Source: Hippopus hippopus (lineage: Eukaryota; Mollusca; Bivalvia; Cardiida; Cardiidae). Taken from it: a DNA stretch of 64,000 nucleotides. Under the pieces are notes generated by a model. That model worked only from the letters and a program-made list of their open reading frames with translations. It did no database searches and had not been told where the DNA came from. The stretch is from contig OX328098.1 of assembly GCA_946811185.2 (NCBI GenBank), positions 46,067,650-46,131,649 on the forward strand. Direction: 5' to 3'. Both the position numbers and the translations under genes were made by a program. Every line of letters starts with the position of its first letter. Position 1 is the stretch's first letter. This document shows positions 21,666 through 33,193 of this stretch, piece by piece.

Positions 21666-21894
21666 TTAACCCATTACCACACAATCCCTACTTTTGACGA
21701 CCCTGAGAAAGAAGCCTGTAGAAAACATTGTGGGAAAAGGAGAAAATGCTGGTAACCAGCATTTTCTCCTTTTCCCACAATGTTTTCTACCCTTCACAAA
21801 ACAAATTTAAAATTTTCAATCACTTTTATTTTGTCGTCTGCAAATGCTTTCGATTTGGACAAGCCTAAAATATTGTCGTTTGGTAATGAGTTAA
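21666..21894 (-). mobile_element. PAL-B MITE (left of a head-to-head pair)
   Basis: TTAACCCATTACCACACAAT at the left and TTTGGTAATGAGTTAA at the right. The central palindrome at about 21726-21788 is almost perfect (ACATTGTGGGAAAAGGAGAA with complement). TTAA 21891-21894 is shared with the next copy. Confidence 0.9.
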
Positions 21895-22112
21895 CTCTTT
21901 ACTAAACGACAGAGTTTATGATTGATCCACTTTGAAAGCACATGCAGACGACACACTAAGTAAGGTTCAAACAGGAAAAAATCTCCTCGAGAGGGTAGAA
22001 AATGGGAAAAGGAGAAAATGCTGGTTACTAGTATTTCCTCCTTTTTCCTTTTTTTTCCCCTAAAAGCCTTCTTCCCTAGGGTCATTGAAACATGGGATTA
22101 TGTGGTAAACGC
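21891..22112 (+). mobile_element. PAL-B MITE (right of a head-to-head pair)
   Basis: TTAACTCTTTACTAAACGAC at the left; centre GGGAAAAGGAGAAAATGCTG; right end TTATGTGGTAAACGCGTGA, where the closing TTAA is lost. Confidence 0.85.
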
Positions 22113-22185
22113 GTGATCATTCGTCAAACTTCTCTACATCATGGTTGTTTTGCTTGAACGTCATGTTCTTTCCATAACATGCTCA

Positions 22186-22397
22186 AATTGGACTCCGCGG
22201 CGTTCGAGGTTCAGTTTCGTACGCAAAGAACGTGTAGATGACAAATATAGCTCAAACACAAAAAAATTACTTTGAAAGTGTAGAACAAATTTTTGGAAAA
22301 AGAAGATAGTGATAGTTACGAGCTCTTTCACCTTTTCCCACTATGTTTTCAAAAGCCTTTTCCAGGGGTCGTTAAAACCCGGGACTGTTCGGTAACC
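22186..22397 (+). mobile_element. PAL-B MITE, heavily diverged
   Basis: AGATGACAAATATAGCTCAA, TTTTTGGAAAAAGAAGATAG, CACCTTTTCCCACTATGTTT and GGGGTCGTTAAAACCCGGGA appear in family order. Terminal TTAA motifs are lost. Confidence 0.6.
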
Positions 22398-22835
22398 AAA
22401 GCTTTAAACAAACATGATACCGATTAGTGCATTATATTACATACCGTCTTGAAAGAGGGCTAATTTGCGACACAATTTTATTCATGTCTGTTTTAATGAA
22501 CGAAACAAGTTTTACGAAAACAGTAATTAGTTATGGAAGATCATGTCTACTTACTATCAAAGATTTATTAATATCCGGAGATTTTCATTTTCTTTTATAT
22601 CATTTTGCCATCTTTGCACTGAATCAAATTTAAAGACTGTATGGTATCCAAGACGGATTATTTTCAGCATTATTTTTATGTCTGTACAGTGTCAACAAGT
22701 GTATCCTTTGTAATGTAGACTGCTCAGTACAGTGCAGTGTAGCCTGAACTGGGGTCTACATTGACCGCAATAGACCTACTTGTCGTCCTTAGCCTGCTAA
22801 AGCTTGCAGTGCTATAAACGAAAATAGAAGCATTT

Positions 22836-22904
22836 GCAGACGGCATAAATCCAAGATCAGACTGCACAGAACGTGCAGTCTGATCTTCGATCTATACCGT
22901 CCGC
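22836..22904. repeat. PAL-A core, short-form copy
   Basis: GCAGACGGCATAAATCCAAG pairs with CTTCGATCTATACCGTCCGC around GACTGCACAGAACGTGCAGT. It shares the outer GACGGCATA...TATACCGTC stem with the 21151 copy. Confidence 0.8.
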
Positions 22905-23214
22905 TTGTTCAGTCATACATATAGGATAGAAATATTTCTTCACTAGGAGACATTGTTTTAGTTTGTCGTAAGATTCACAGGTATTGTAAACGCATGTAAA
23001 AACGAAATGGTCGACTCTAATAATTGTTTTGGGTGAGCTGAATAATGAATACCCTGACATAAATGTCTCTGTGCCAGCCACATGTAAAGATAAGATACAT
23101 TTGGAATAATAAAATCTCCGAAACATTATTTCTGCTCTGAACCTACGTTGTAGGCACTCACCAGAACCTTGCATTGTCGATTCATTTCCGATGAGTACTT
23201 TTATATTGATTGTT

Positions 23215-23285
23215 GGTTCGGCGTTGAACGCCGTTTTCAACATTATTTCAGTTATATCGCGGCGGCCAGTGCACTTGTCTAATTA
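23215..23285 (-). mobile_element. SINE 3' fragment
   Basis: The minus strand reads CACTGGCCGCCGCGATATAA, then CTGAAATAATGTTGAAAACG, then GCGTTCAACGC. This tail matches the 3' parts at 36351-36405 and 56648-56700. The Pol III head is missing (5' truncation). Confidence 0.7.
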
Positions 23286-23418
23286 TTTCTTGAGTTTCTG
23301 TAACCAGTGCTTCGCACTCTATTCCTCTAAAGCCAAAGGCTTCTAGGTCCATTTTCATCAACCATTGAAATTTGCATTCTCAGCCTTATTGTAGATGTAA
23401 TAGGTATGCAATTTCAGG

Positions 23419-23500
23419 CTTGCTAAACCATTTGGTTTAACCAAATAAAAATCGTGGTAGTGTCACATTTAGAGAATTTTTGAGAATTAGACTACGAGGT
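23419..23500. mobile_element. E-family MITE, central fragment
   Basis: Keeps only TTGCTAAACCATTTGGTTTA, ACCAAATAAAAATCG and the ACATTTAGAGAATTTTTGAG arm. Confidence 0.5.
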
Positions 23501-23509
23501 AATTACGTC

Positions 23510-23772
23510 AATTGTCTGCCAAAAGGGTGTTTAATGCATCTGCAAAAAGTATCGACCAAGGTCAGCCTGCGCAATCCACGCAAGCTGACCTGGATCAAAA
23601 CCTTTTTACTATCGGTCAATTTTCTGCATGTCAAAAGACAAGTCTACCTCATAGCTCGGTGGGTTGTTAGGCAAAATGAACTTTATGGATCCATAAGTAT
23701 AATTCTGATGATTTGCTTTGCGCGATGCATCTCGGAGATGTCTTAAACCCATTTTGCCAAAGCGACACTCCA
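23510..23772 (+). mobile_element. PAL-C MITE
   Basis: GTCTGCCAAAAGGGTGTTTA at the left, palindrome GGTCAGCCTGCGCAATCC with partner ACGCAAGCTGACC, and CCCATTTTGCCAAAGCGACA at the right. Confidence 0.8.
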
Positions 23773-24127
23773 TTAGAGTTCTTGGTGAATATGGAATTCA
23801 ATGATCAGTTTCTGTTTCACCTCTGAAGACTACCGTTCTCGTTGCACTCATAAGCCCACAGCTATCAGTCACGTGATACATGACGGCCTGAGCCGACTAG
23901 CACGCGATAAGCACACGGTTTTATCATATCTATTTTTATGTAATGTAACTGTATACATGTGCATGTCATTTTGCAAGCCAGATCTTTGACCTTACAGATA
24001 ATACCAGTTTTAATTTCTTAAGTGCAATGCCATAAAAATAATTATTACCGTGTAGCAACGATATTTGATCGGCACTAAAAAGTCATAAAGAAATGACAGA
24101 ATGCATAAAAAGAGGATATTCATATCC

Positions 24128-24350
24128 ATGTTTTTGGAAAATTGGGTTTCATGAATCTCCATGAAACATTATAACAAGCAAGTCAACACAGAATGATGGA
24201 CCCATAATATCCATTTTGCCTTATAACCAACTGAATCAAAAGGTCCTTTGACATGCAGAACATTTACAAATAGCAAAAAAGTTCGTCTCATGTCAGCCTG
24301 TGCGGATATCGCACGCTGAAAGGGTCGATACGTTTTGCAGATGCATTACT
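24128..24350 (-). mobile_element. PAL-C MITE, diverged
   Basis: TTTTGGAAAATTGGGTTTCA at the left; GGTCCTTTGACATGCAGAAC; palindrome remnant ATGTCAGCCTGTGCGGATAT; GATACGTTTTGCAGATGCAT at the right. Confidence 0.7.
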
Positions 24351-24399
24351 TACATTTAATTCATCGAATTCACAGAAAAAAATTAGCAAACAATCCTGT

Positions 24400-24885
24400 G
24401 TGTTTTAGACCTATAGAGAGAAGGTTTTTGATAACATTGTTTGAAAAGAGCAACCTTTCAGAGACGATTCCCATCATTTTAGCCACATTCAATTTGTTGC
24501 TTGCAAATGCTTTATACAGGGTGTTTCATAATATATGTTACACTCTGAAATATAGCAAACGTATATTGTTTATGAAGGTATTCAGATAAAATTTATAACA
24601 TTTGATAAGTCGAAGAATTAAGTTTTATGATATGCCCGGTATGTAAGGTAACATTCAAATCGATGTATGATTAGAAAAGTGCTAGCCACCTGTATTGTTT
24701 AACGTTACCTTACATACTGCGTATGTCATAAAACGGTATTCTTTGACTTATTCAATGGTATGAATTTTATCGTAATGCCTTTACAAATGATTTTACCCGG
24801 GTATATTTGAAAGTGTAACATATATTATGAAACACCCTGTATATGTATACCTGGAATTCTGTCGTCTGATAAGGAGTTAGGGACT
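24400..24885 (-). mobile_element. PAL-B MITE interrupted by a mariner-type MITE
   Basis: The left part ends CTTGCAAATGCTTTA. After the 24517-24839 insert, PAL-B resumes with CCTGGAATTCTGTCGTCTGA and ends ATAAGGAGTTAG. This PAL-B copy is therefore older than the insert. Confidence 0.7.
24517..24839. mobile_element. Mariner-type MITE with CAGGGTGT ends and TA duplication
   Basis: Ends CAGGGTGTTTCATAATATAT and its complement at the right (ATATTATGAAACACCCTG), flanked by TA on each side (24515-24516, 24840-24841). Arms match imperfectly over roughly the whole 323 bp, including GTATGTAAGGTAAC near the centre and its inverse. No transposase. CAGGGTGT ends with TA targets are typical of the Tc1/mariner group. 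Confidence 0.85.
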
Positions 24886-25019
24886 CAGAGATATAACTCA
24901 GTCGGCCAAATCCAGCATTTTTAGTCATCTAGGCTCTTCATTTTCTGCATAACTATAGTACCCATGACTGACTGCTTTCACCTGCCTTTCTTTTTTGGAG
25001 GAGAGGTAAATACATTTAA

Positions 25020-25334
<315 letters not shown>

Positions 25335-25808
25335 TAGTTTTTAGTTCAACATGAACGGGGTTGCATATGGCACTGTGGTTCATTTAAAAGAAAAGGCTTT
25401 TCAGCATCAATTTTAGAGATTTTTCAAAATAATCCGCAGATTGTCCTGCGCATAACACCTCACCAAACCTGATAATGCTTTTAAAACGTCGAATCTCAAC
25501 TAGAACTTGACTTGGTGATGCTACCGTACAAGATAGAATTATCTTTCAACAGAAAAAGAAAGACGGCGCTTTTGTGGTTCAATATGAAGAGACATAATGA
25601 AAAGTAACCACTCCAGCAAAATTTTGCCTCTTTCTCCCTAATGTTTTGCGTATTGCTGAAAGGTGAAATGTTCATTCAGATATGTTTTTCGAGATTAGAT
25701 GATAAACCAATTCATCGTTGCTAAAGGAGCAGTTGCTGCTGACATTTGCGTCGCTCAAAATACATGTACATGTAGATATACAGTGATTGGTTATAGTGTA
25801 TGCATGGT

Positions 25809-26038
25809 TTAACTCTTTACCACAGTATCACGACTTTTAACACCATTGAGGAAGAAGGCTTTTGAAAACACTGTGGGGAAAAAAAGAAAATACTGGTAAC
25901 CAGCGTTTTCTTTTTGTCCCACAATGTTTTCCACCTTTTGAAAGACAGTTTTATGTTTTGAGAAACATTGAATTTGTTCTCTGCAAAGGCTTTCAAATTG
26001 GACCAGGCTAAAACTGTTGTCGTGGGGTAAAGAGTTAA
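25809..26038 (-). mobile_element. PAL-B MITE in the Prrx intron
   Basis: TTAA at 25809-25812 and 26035-26038. Ends TTAACTCTTTACCACAGTAT and GTGGGGTAAAGAGTTAA. Stem GTGGGGAAAAAAAGAAAATA with partner. Confidence 0.9.
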
Positions 26039-26495
26039 AGAAACACTGGTGGTAGCAACGCTTGTATTTTTTTTGTCATAAAGCCTGCTGCTGGATCTTC
26101 ATGGGTACGTACGAGAATAAACATGTTCACATTTTTAACCAATCGTGAGTTTCTATATTTTCATTCCAGTATATCAGTACCAAGAAGTAGGTAAAAAGCT
26201 AGCGTACTCAACTACGCCAAAAAAGGAGGAATATTTGTCATTGAACCTTCGTGGGATAGGATTGTCTGTTATATATTGCAGCTGGAAATGTTTTGCCTCG
26301 ATTGAATTTGTGACTATATTTGTATCTGCTGTTCTCATGATCGGAACCATTTACTTGAATTTTAATAGTATTACCATCCATATAAAAGTTTCGTAAACTT
26401 ATGTAATCTATGCTTCAAACTTTTTGTCTTTTTTTGCACTTCTAAGGAATGCAATATGTCGAACAGAAAACCGGAACGATTCTGAGAATCTGGCT

Positions 26496-26708
26496 TTAAC
26501 CCTTTACCAAATAACAAAACTTTGAACTGGACCAAATTGAAAGCAGAGGTCAAACTCAATAAGGCTTAAACAAGGATAGCAAACATTTCGGGAAAAGGAG
26601 AAAATGGTTGTTTTCCAGCATTTTCTCCTTTTCTCCTTTTCCCACAAGTTTTTCAAAAGCCTCTTACTTCAGGGCCGTTCAAACATGAGCCTCTTTGGTA
26701 AAGGGTTA
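26496..26708 (+). mobile_element. Second PAL-B MITE in the Prrx intron
   Basis: TTAACCCTTTACCAAATAAC at the left, TTGGTAAAGGGTTAT at the right. The left half is shortened, and TTCTCCTTTTC is duplicated in the right stem arm. Confidence 0.85.
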
Positions 26709-26765
26709 TTTGAGTTAACTATATTTACATGTCAAACGATTATTACCCTTTTTCTTCCTTGATAG

Positions 26766-27113
26766 GTGTGGTTTCAAAATAGGAGAGCTAAATTTCGAAG
26801 AAACGAGAGAAATATGTTATCACAGAGAGGCCCAATGGGAAATATGTACACTCGACCGCAGGATACAATGCCAATAGAACAACCCGTTACACCGAGAGCA
26901 CCACCAATGAACACAGACTATATGGCATGGCCAAATCCTACCTCCTATAATAACGTGAACACATCAAGCTGTGCTGTAATGAACCATAGCTATAGTCCTC
27001 CACCCGGTATGGGTAGCATTGCATCTTTAAGACTCAAAGCGCAAGAATACAATGTTATGCAAAATAATCCATACGGACAAATGCAACAACGACTAGACCC
27101 TTACGAGCACTGA
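26766..27113 (+). CDS. Prrx: Prrx terminal coding exon (homeodomain 47-60, linker, OAR)
   Basis: Continues in phase 0 from the previous exon. The first 14 codons complete the homeodomain (VWFQNRRAKFRRNE), with Gln at position 50 and Asn at 51, the paired-like Q50 class. The Prrx-type linker motif IEQPVTPRAPPMNTDYMAW (residues about 37-55) corresponds to VEQPI-PR-P-TDYLSW of vertebrate PRRX1. The OAR motif SIASLRLKAQEY (residues 84-95) follows; in family members it modulates transactivation. 115 codons and TGA at 27111-27113. Vertebrate PRRX genes split this region over two exons and here it is one. Read without a start codon, since this is an internal continuation. Confidence 0.96.
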   Translation: MWFQNRRAKFRRNERNMLSQRGPMGNMYTRPQDTMPIEQPVTPRAPPMNTDYMAWPNPTSYNNVNTSSCAVMNHSYSPPPGMGSIASLRLKAQEYNVMQNNPYGQMQQRLDPYEH

Positions 27114-27140
27114 AAAAGTTTACCATTTGTCAGTTCATGT

Positions 27141-27146
27141 AATAAA
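27141..27146 (+). other. Candidate poly(A) signal of Prrx
   Basis: AATAAA 28 bp after the stop. It would give a very short 3' UTR. A second AATAAA at 27891-27896 is an equally valid candidate, so the transcript end is undecided. Confidence 0.3.
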
Positions 27147-27584
27147 TATATTAAATGAATCTAAACCGAGTACAGAGCCGAGGAAATTTATATATCGAAG
27201 GTTGGAAAGCCTCCTCTTCGTACATTGACAGTGGAAATGTGTTTATTTGGTGCGGAAAGATACTGTAACGTTTGTCTTATTACCGTATTGATGAAACGAA
27301 GTGCGTCACTGAGTGAGAAACGAAGTCGACTTTTCGATCAAGATTGTTTAATTGTGCCTTTTGTGTTCGAAAGTATGTATATTGAACATATCCTTGAACT
27401 CGGGAAGTCGACAATGTAACACCTGGATGTTTCTATGTGTAGTTCGGTGATTGTGAGTTTTTTTGAGCAAGTGAAACGAATACATTATACGAGTACATTA
27501 AGTATTTAAATGACCACCATTTATATTGAAAGTGAAAGTTCGTTTAAGGTAAAATATCTCAAAATACTATAAGGTATGGACCCA

Positions 27585-27613
27585 ATATCAGATCTTGGTT
27601 TACACTATTCACA
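27585..27613. repeat. PAL-A half-core fragment
   Basis: ATCAGATCTTGGTTTACACT followed by ATTCACAAGAG. A single arm only. Confidence 0.4.
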
Positions 27614-27619
27614 AGAGCA

Positions 27620-29700
27620 ATATAATTGCAGTTGGCATCGAAAGGGCTGAAAAAATTGAGAACGTCTCGGACTTGTTTGAAAAGTCAATCAGCGAATGTC
27701 TTCATATAATTCCTAAATTTTTGCCGTTTTTATCTTTCATGGCACTTTTGAAGAAGTCAATGGCTCATACAAAACGATGCCTGGATATCAGTGTCTAATT
27801 AACTTGGATTTTAGCTACATTTTTTGAAATGTCATTCAAACTTTACCTATGTGCAGACAAAATTTAAAATATTTAAGAAATGTCGATGAAAATAAACATT
27901 TTCATATTTAGCGAAGTCTTCTGTTGACAAATGCAGCGATAAATATGAACTCATACAATAGAACAGAAGCACCTTTAATTTAAATATTGCCTCACGTTGT
28001 CACAAAATTAAGAGAGCAAAGACATTGTTATTGGATCATTGCTTAAGTTCTCCAATGCATAAAAGAAGCCTTACCTTGACTTATTGACAAGAAAAGTTTG
28101 AAATTCTGCTTTTATGCTTAATAGTATTGTCAAAATATTCTGGTTTCCAAGGAACTTATGTAGCGAGCTTGAATGAAGCACATAGCAAATCAGAACTAGT
28201 ATTTATGTCGACATTATCTCATTGATTTTTGACATTTCCACAACGAATACGACTTTGGAAAAGATTATAGATAAATGAGCAATCGCGTGTAATAAGCAGT
28301 TGCTCTTTTTCCCTAATGTTTTCCATACTGTTAACATTATATTTTTCCTTTCATCGAAAGTCTGTCCTTGTATAATTTGTTATACTGTTTGGTAAGTCTC
28401 AATTACCAGGTACAATGTTAGATTAATCGTCTATTTAACGTGATTAACGACTGCTGTGCCATGTGTTAGTTGAGAAACATTTACATTGTAAGAGTAATTA
28501 TAAGTTCAGCTTTTGAATATTTTTACCTTTTTCGGTGTATATAAAAATCAGTTTAAAAGATGGCATAAATATGGTACTTTGGTACCTGCTTTAATTTTAA
28601 ACGTATGCAGGTGCAAACGTTAAGAACGATAACTTACGGAGACTCTGGGCTTGAAAATTGTTTGCGAGATTTCTCCGAACCGATAGATCTACTCTTTTAG
28701 GGATGGTTTAGATTTTTGGGGTTGAATAATTACATTTTTATAAATTGACATTAACTACAAATGTCTAATGTCAATTCTTGCAGCTGTAATGACTTTTCCT
28801 TTTTTAATTTCAGTTGCTTAGTGAGTAAACTGACAACGAAAACTGAACTGCAAAGTTGTATTTTCAATTCAATAGATCAGTAATTTTTGTAGGAACACAT
28901 TTAAAAGTCGTACAGGTCATTTTTATAGAGCAACATAAAAAATCCCGAATTTACAAACAGTATTAATGTATTTTTCATAAATTTGTCAGATTAACCCCAA
29001 TTTTTAAGCATTAATTATTTACCACTTTTTTATTTACATGATTTGAATTTTCTTGTCATTGGTGCTAAATCATTTATTCCTTTGAGAGAAAACTACAATG
29101 AAAAATGCAAAGGTATTAGTCTTATGTGTGGGGTATTTTCATGATAATATTTTGTACAATGTTCATTTATTCATCTATACATTTACTACAAAGTGCCTTT
29201 TGTCTTTTATACAACGATATTTTGCATCCTTGAAACAGATAATTACAGAAACTGGTTTCAAGAAACACAACAACTAACGAAACGACTTGCTATTTCCGAT
29301 ATGTATTTTTCATGGATGAAGACAAGAGATTTTTTCGAAAGTGCCTAAATGTTTACATGAACGTTTTTGTTGGTAAACATTTTTTTTTACTCTGCCGTGT
29401 CTTCCCGGGAATGTCTGACGGTTGCACTATGGCGCTGTCGGATACGGTGTTGCCATCACCAAGACTTTGGTATTATACAGCTTACTTCTTTTGTGACATG
29501 AAATTCACTTTCCAAAAATCTCAATCATTTTATTAAATGGCTCACTTGGGAAAAAAGTATCAGATTAGAAAAAAATACGAATGGAAAAAGCGATCGATAA
29601 AAAACTATTGACAAATGAAAAAACTTGAGCAATTTCTCCATTTGTCGCGATGATGTCAGGAGCCTTCAAGTAAGGTGTTGTTGAAGAACGTTTGCATGTA
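27620..29700. other. Comparatively unique AT-rich interval downstream of Prrx
   Basis: It has the lowest density of the main repeat families in the window. I see no coding motif. It may include 3' UTR or regulatory DNA of Prrx, but nothing in the sequence proves that. Confidence 0.35.
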
Positions 29701-29708
29701 AGGAATGG

Positions 29709-29937
29709 TTAACCTTTTTACAAAAACGAAATTTTATATTCATTTATATTCAAAGCATTTTCAGACGACAAGTAAAATGTGGTTCAAACGACTGAACTTG
29801 TTTTAGAAAGGAAAGAAAACATTGTGGGAAAAGGAGAAAATGCTGGTTTACCAGCATTCTCTCTTTTTCCCACAAAGTTTTAAAAGTTATTTTTCTTTGG
29901 GGTCGTTAAAACTTGGGATTGTTTGGTGTAGGATTAA
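29709..29937 (+). mobile_element. PAL-B MITE, TTAA on both sides
   Basis: TTAACCTTTTTACAAAAACG at the left, TTTGGTGTAGGATTAA at the right; central stem TGTGGGAAAAGGAGAAAATG with partner. Confidence 0.85.
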
Positions 29938-30329
29938 GTATAAACTAACCAGTTGAAATGGATGATAATGCATGGAAGGGTTAAATCTCGCTAGGGTATT
30001 TACAAATGGCGATATGTATGTAATGTAATTATAATTTTTATTATAAACTGTTGATTATTTTGTAAACATAATTCAATAACAACGAAAATTAAAAACAGGA
30101 TTCTTAGAAAACAGATTTTATTTTTCAGTAATATTTATAACCAAAATGTATATCTTTATCATAATTTTTAGCAAATGTTCAAAGCACTTTTCCTAGATGG
30201 CTTTTATATCTCAATCCTGCAGGTATTTACTCCTGTTTCTCAGTACTTTCAGTACTTTGATTTTATTCTGTACTTGTGGATGTAGAACATGTCATCTCTG
30301 AAAATAAGGAGTGTTTGTTTCGTGATAAT

Positions 30330-30526
30330 ATCTTTACCTGACAACAAAATTTTAGCCTCGTCCATGTTGGGAGCATGGCGGACGACAATTTAGATTAGGC
30401 TTAAAGGATGGGATTTGTCTTGGAAAGTGTACTAAACATTGCAGAAAAAAAAACGTGAAAAAAAAAAACATTGCCGCACAAAACTTCTTCCTAAGGATCG
30501 TAAAAGGATTTATTTGTAAAGGGTAA
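30330..30526 (+). mobile_element. PAL-B MITE, centre lost
   Basis: ATCTTTACCTGACAACAAAA and TTTAGCCTCGTCCATGTTGG at the left; GGATCGTAAAAGGATT and TTGTAAAGGGTAA at the right. The right stem arm is absent. Confidence 0.65.
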
Positions 30527-30729
30527 GCACGTTTTCCTGTGATATCTTAGTGATATCAAGGCAACCATCGCACCAACCCATGCCCTCCTGAAATTTCTTT
30601 ACCAGAATAACTTACTTAACTGTTTTTATACGACTGTATGATTTCCTCTGTAAATGAACGTGGAAAAACCACGTGACTATTTGATGTGGTTTACAGTGGG
30701 TGTCAGGCAAGTTTTTCCGTACTAAAATC

Positions 30730-30885
30730 GAGCACCGCTCTGAGAGAAGCGTTTAATGCATCTACATTACAACGCCATACCAAGCAAGCTGTTGCTGAAA
30801 ATGGACCACTTCTGTGTAAAAACCAACTGAGTCATGAGGTATATTGGTCCTTTGACATTATAGAGCATTTACTTACAATTAAAGA
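30730..30885 (-). mobile_element. PAL-C MITE, left two-thirds
   Basis: GAGCACCGCTCTGAGAGAAG, then GTTTAATGCATCTAC, CAACTGAGTCATGAGGTATA and TTGGTCCTTTGACAT. It stops before the palindrome. Confidence 0.65.
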
Positions 30886-31009
30886 GATCCTTAAGGTTAA
30901 GCTATGTGGAATGTTCAGCATCTCTAAGACTACCCATCCAATTCTGTCCTAGCATTCTGTCTTAGCCAATTAGATGCATAGTCTTAGAATTCAAAATTAG
31001 GAAAATGTA

Positions 31010-31238
31010 AACCCCTTTACCAAAGGACCCCATGCTTAAACGACCATGAAGATTTTTTTTTAAAAAACATTGTGGCAAAAGGAGAAAATGCTGGTAACCA
31101 GCATTTTCTCCTTTTACCACATTTTTTCCTACCTTTTGGAACACCAAACCCATCATACAGCCACATTTACATTTAGTTTGTCGTCAGAAAGCGAGTTCAC
31201 TCTGGACAATCTGAAATTTGTCTTCTTGTAAAGAGTTA
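31010..31238 (-). mobile_element. PAL-B MITE
   Basis: CCCCTTTACCAAAGGACCCC at the left; near-perfect stem TTGTGGCAAAAGGAGAAAAT with partner near 31069-31130; TGTAAAGAGTTAA at the right. Confidence 0.85.
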
Positions 31239-31255
31239 ATTCTTCTTCTTATTAT

Positions 31256-31475
31256 TATTAACTTTTTACCAAACGACAACATTTTAGACTTCTCAAGATT
31301 GAAAGCATTTGCAGACGACATTTACTGTTACTCAAAACATAATATTCGTCTTTCAAATTGGTAGAAAACATTGTGGGAAAAGAAGAAAATGCTGGTAATA
31401 AGCATTTTATCCTATTCCCCCAAATTTTTCCTGTCCTTTAAAAAATAAGCCCGGTCATAGAACTACATTTAGTAC
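31256..31475 (+). mobile_element. PAL-B MITE, chimeric
   Basis: TTAACTTTTTACCAAACGAC opens it as a + copy, but the part after the central stem (CCTGTCCTTTAAAAAATAAG) resembles a left-type arm, so both halves look like the same side inverted. No terminal right TTAA. Confidence 0.65.
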
Positions 31476-31483
31476 ATAAATAT

Positions 31484-31555
31484 GTGAGCTGTCTCCGTGA
31501 TATGACTGAGACGATGTTGAAAGCGGCGTAAAAACACCATTTAATCATCAGTCAC
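31484..31555 (+). mobile_element. SINE 3' fragment
   Basis: GAGCTGTCTCCGTGATATGA, CTGAGACGATGTTGAAAGCG, GCGTAAAAACACCATTTAAT. The same GTTGAAA-CGGCGT-AAACACC ending appears in other SINE tails here (23215, 39303). Confidence 0.6.
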
Positions 31556-31575
31556 ATTTATTGTGTCCTCTATAT

Positions 31576-31599
31576 CTTCTTCTTCTTCTTCTTCTTCTT
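31576..31599 (+). repeat. (TCT)n microsatellite
   Basis: Eight uninterrupted TCT units immediately before a PAL-B copy. Confidence 0.9.
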
Positions 31600-31815
31600 T
31601 ATCACCAGCCAAGAATTTGGACTTGTCCAAACTGAAAGCATTTGCTGACAACATATTAGACGTTATTCAAAACATAAAAATCGTCTTTCAACAAGTAGAA
31701 AACATTTTAGGAAAAGAATAAGATGCTGGTTACCAGCATTTTCCCAAAATATTTCTAAAAGGCCTTCTTCCCCAAGGTCGTTAAAAGTCGAGATTGTTTC
31801 GTAAAAGGTTAAAGA
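31600..31815 (+). mobile_element. PAL-B MITE
   Basis: TTGGACTTGTCCAAACTGAA, AAGCATTTGCTGACAACATA, TGCTGGTTACCAGCATTTTC, and TTTCGTAAAAGGTTAA. The first end is replaced by the TCT microsatellite. Confidence 0.75.
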
Positions 31816-32192
31816 AAATGTATCTCTGCTTGGAAAAAATGAAAGCGTTGTTGAAAACTACAAAACGAATAAAAAATGATTTGGAAAAAAAGATACGTCA
31901 TGAGCTATTGTTCGAAACGGTATTCAAACTATGAAGGTGTCAAACTCAAAAACTTCCAAATAATTTTTACGTTTACTTTTTGCACTGCAAAACAAGAATA
32001 ATTTCTTCCCAAGAATTTCATGATAAATTGCATAATTCCACGTTTTATATTGTTTTTACGTCTCCTCATTAAGTCGTGCACGATCATTCCAGTACATACT
32101 ACGGAGTAATAAATTTGATATCTGTCAAAAATCAACATGATTCAAACACGAAAAGGGGTGGTTAGTCTCAAAAAAGACACGATAAGATCACG

Positions 32193-32407
32193 TTAACTCC
32201 TAGGCTGCTAAAAGACATTCGAGGGTCCTTTTGCGGACGGTGTAGATCGAAGATCAGACTGCACGTTCTGTGCAGTCTGATCTTCGATCTATACTGCCCG
32301 ATAAGGAGATTTTTTCCCCAAAAATATACCTTTAGAAGAGCAACATTTGGTTTTTTGATATCGACTTGAAAGTTCTATTTCATTTATTTAAAGCAGGTTA
32401 AGCGTTT
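32193..32407 (+). mobile_element. PAL-A MITE, full length, G/C stem variant
   Basis: TTAACTCCTAGGCTGCTAAA at the left and TTAAAGCAGGTTAAGCGTTT at the right. In the core GATCGAAGATC is matched by GATCTTCGATC, where other copies have C/G or A/T at that pair. Confidence 0.8.
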
Positions 32408-32673
32408 ACCTATCGAGAAATCTCGCGAGAAGGCTAAAAAGTGTTTGTCAACAAGTGGGTGTACTCTGAAAATACTTTGTGTGACTAAACTTTTGTTACT
32501 TTTTCGAAGTTGTTTTCCAAAATTATAAATGGGATAATCAGTGATAAGCTTACTTGTTAGCTTGTGAAAGTCTTGCATAATTAATGTCTTTGATAAGAAT
32601 TTGAGACACGGTTGTTGACTTTTGATAACACCCAAATCCCTCGCTGGCCATTTTCCAATTTGTTTTAAAAGAG

Positions 32674-33193
32674 TATTATTATACTGCAAAGAAATTTCTT
32701 GTGATCTGATTGGATAATATGCCCCGAACATATATATCATGTACACTGGCAAAACCAACGTAAAAGCAGTTTCCCTTTCGGGAGCCCCGTATACATGACT
32801 ACACTTTCAACACAACATCCAAAATGGCGGCGTCGATCAAGATTAACATCAAGATTATGCGCCAAACTGCACGTTTTAGCACGCTTTACCAAGGTTTCAG
32901 TGACGTCAGTTCCCAGTGACGTCAGTTTTCATTGAATTGGGGCACTCAGAAGGGAAAACATACTTCGTCAGTGAACTCAATTTTTGAAACCAAAAAACAG
33001 GTAAAACTCGCTTAACACACGTTGGAATGGTAAAACTTTGCAGTATAATAAATTCGTTGTACGGTCAGGTGACAGGGGACTTGGAAACTTGTTCACGGCT
33101 GTGGTGAATCACCCCGAAGGCTCGGGGCGACATGATTCACCACAGCCGTGAACAAGTTTCCAAGTCCCCTTCCACCTGACCGTACAACTAATA
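32674..33193 (+). mobile_element. COMP-D composite element, copy 1
   Basis: The body runs from TTATTATACTGCAAAG (about 32676) to its inverse CTTTGCAGTATAATAA (33036-33051), followed after a 5-base spacer by a giant hairpin (33057-33187). The body carries AAAATGGCGGCGTCG (32820s) and two perfect TGACGTCA octamers (32901-32908, 32917-32924). No protein is encoded. Confidence 0.85.
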
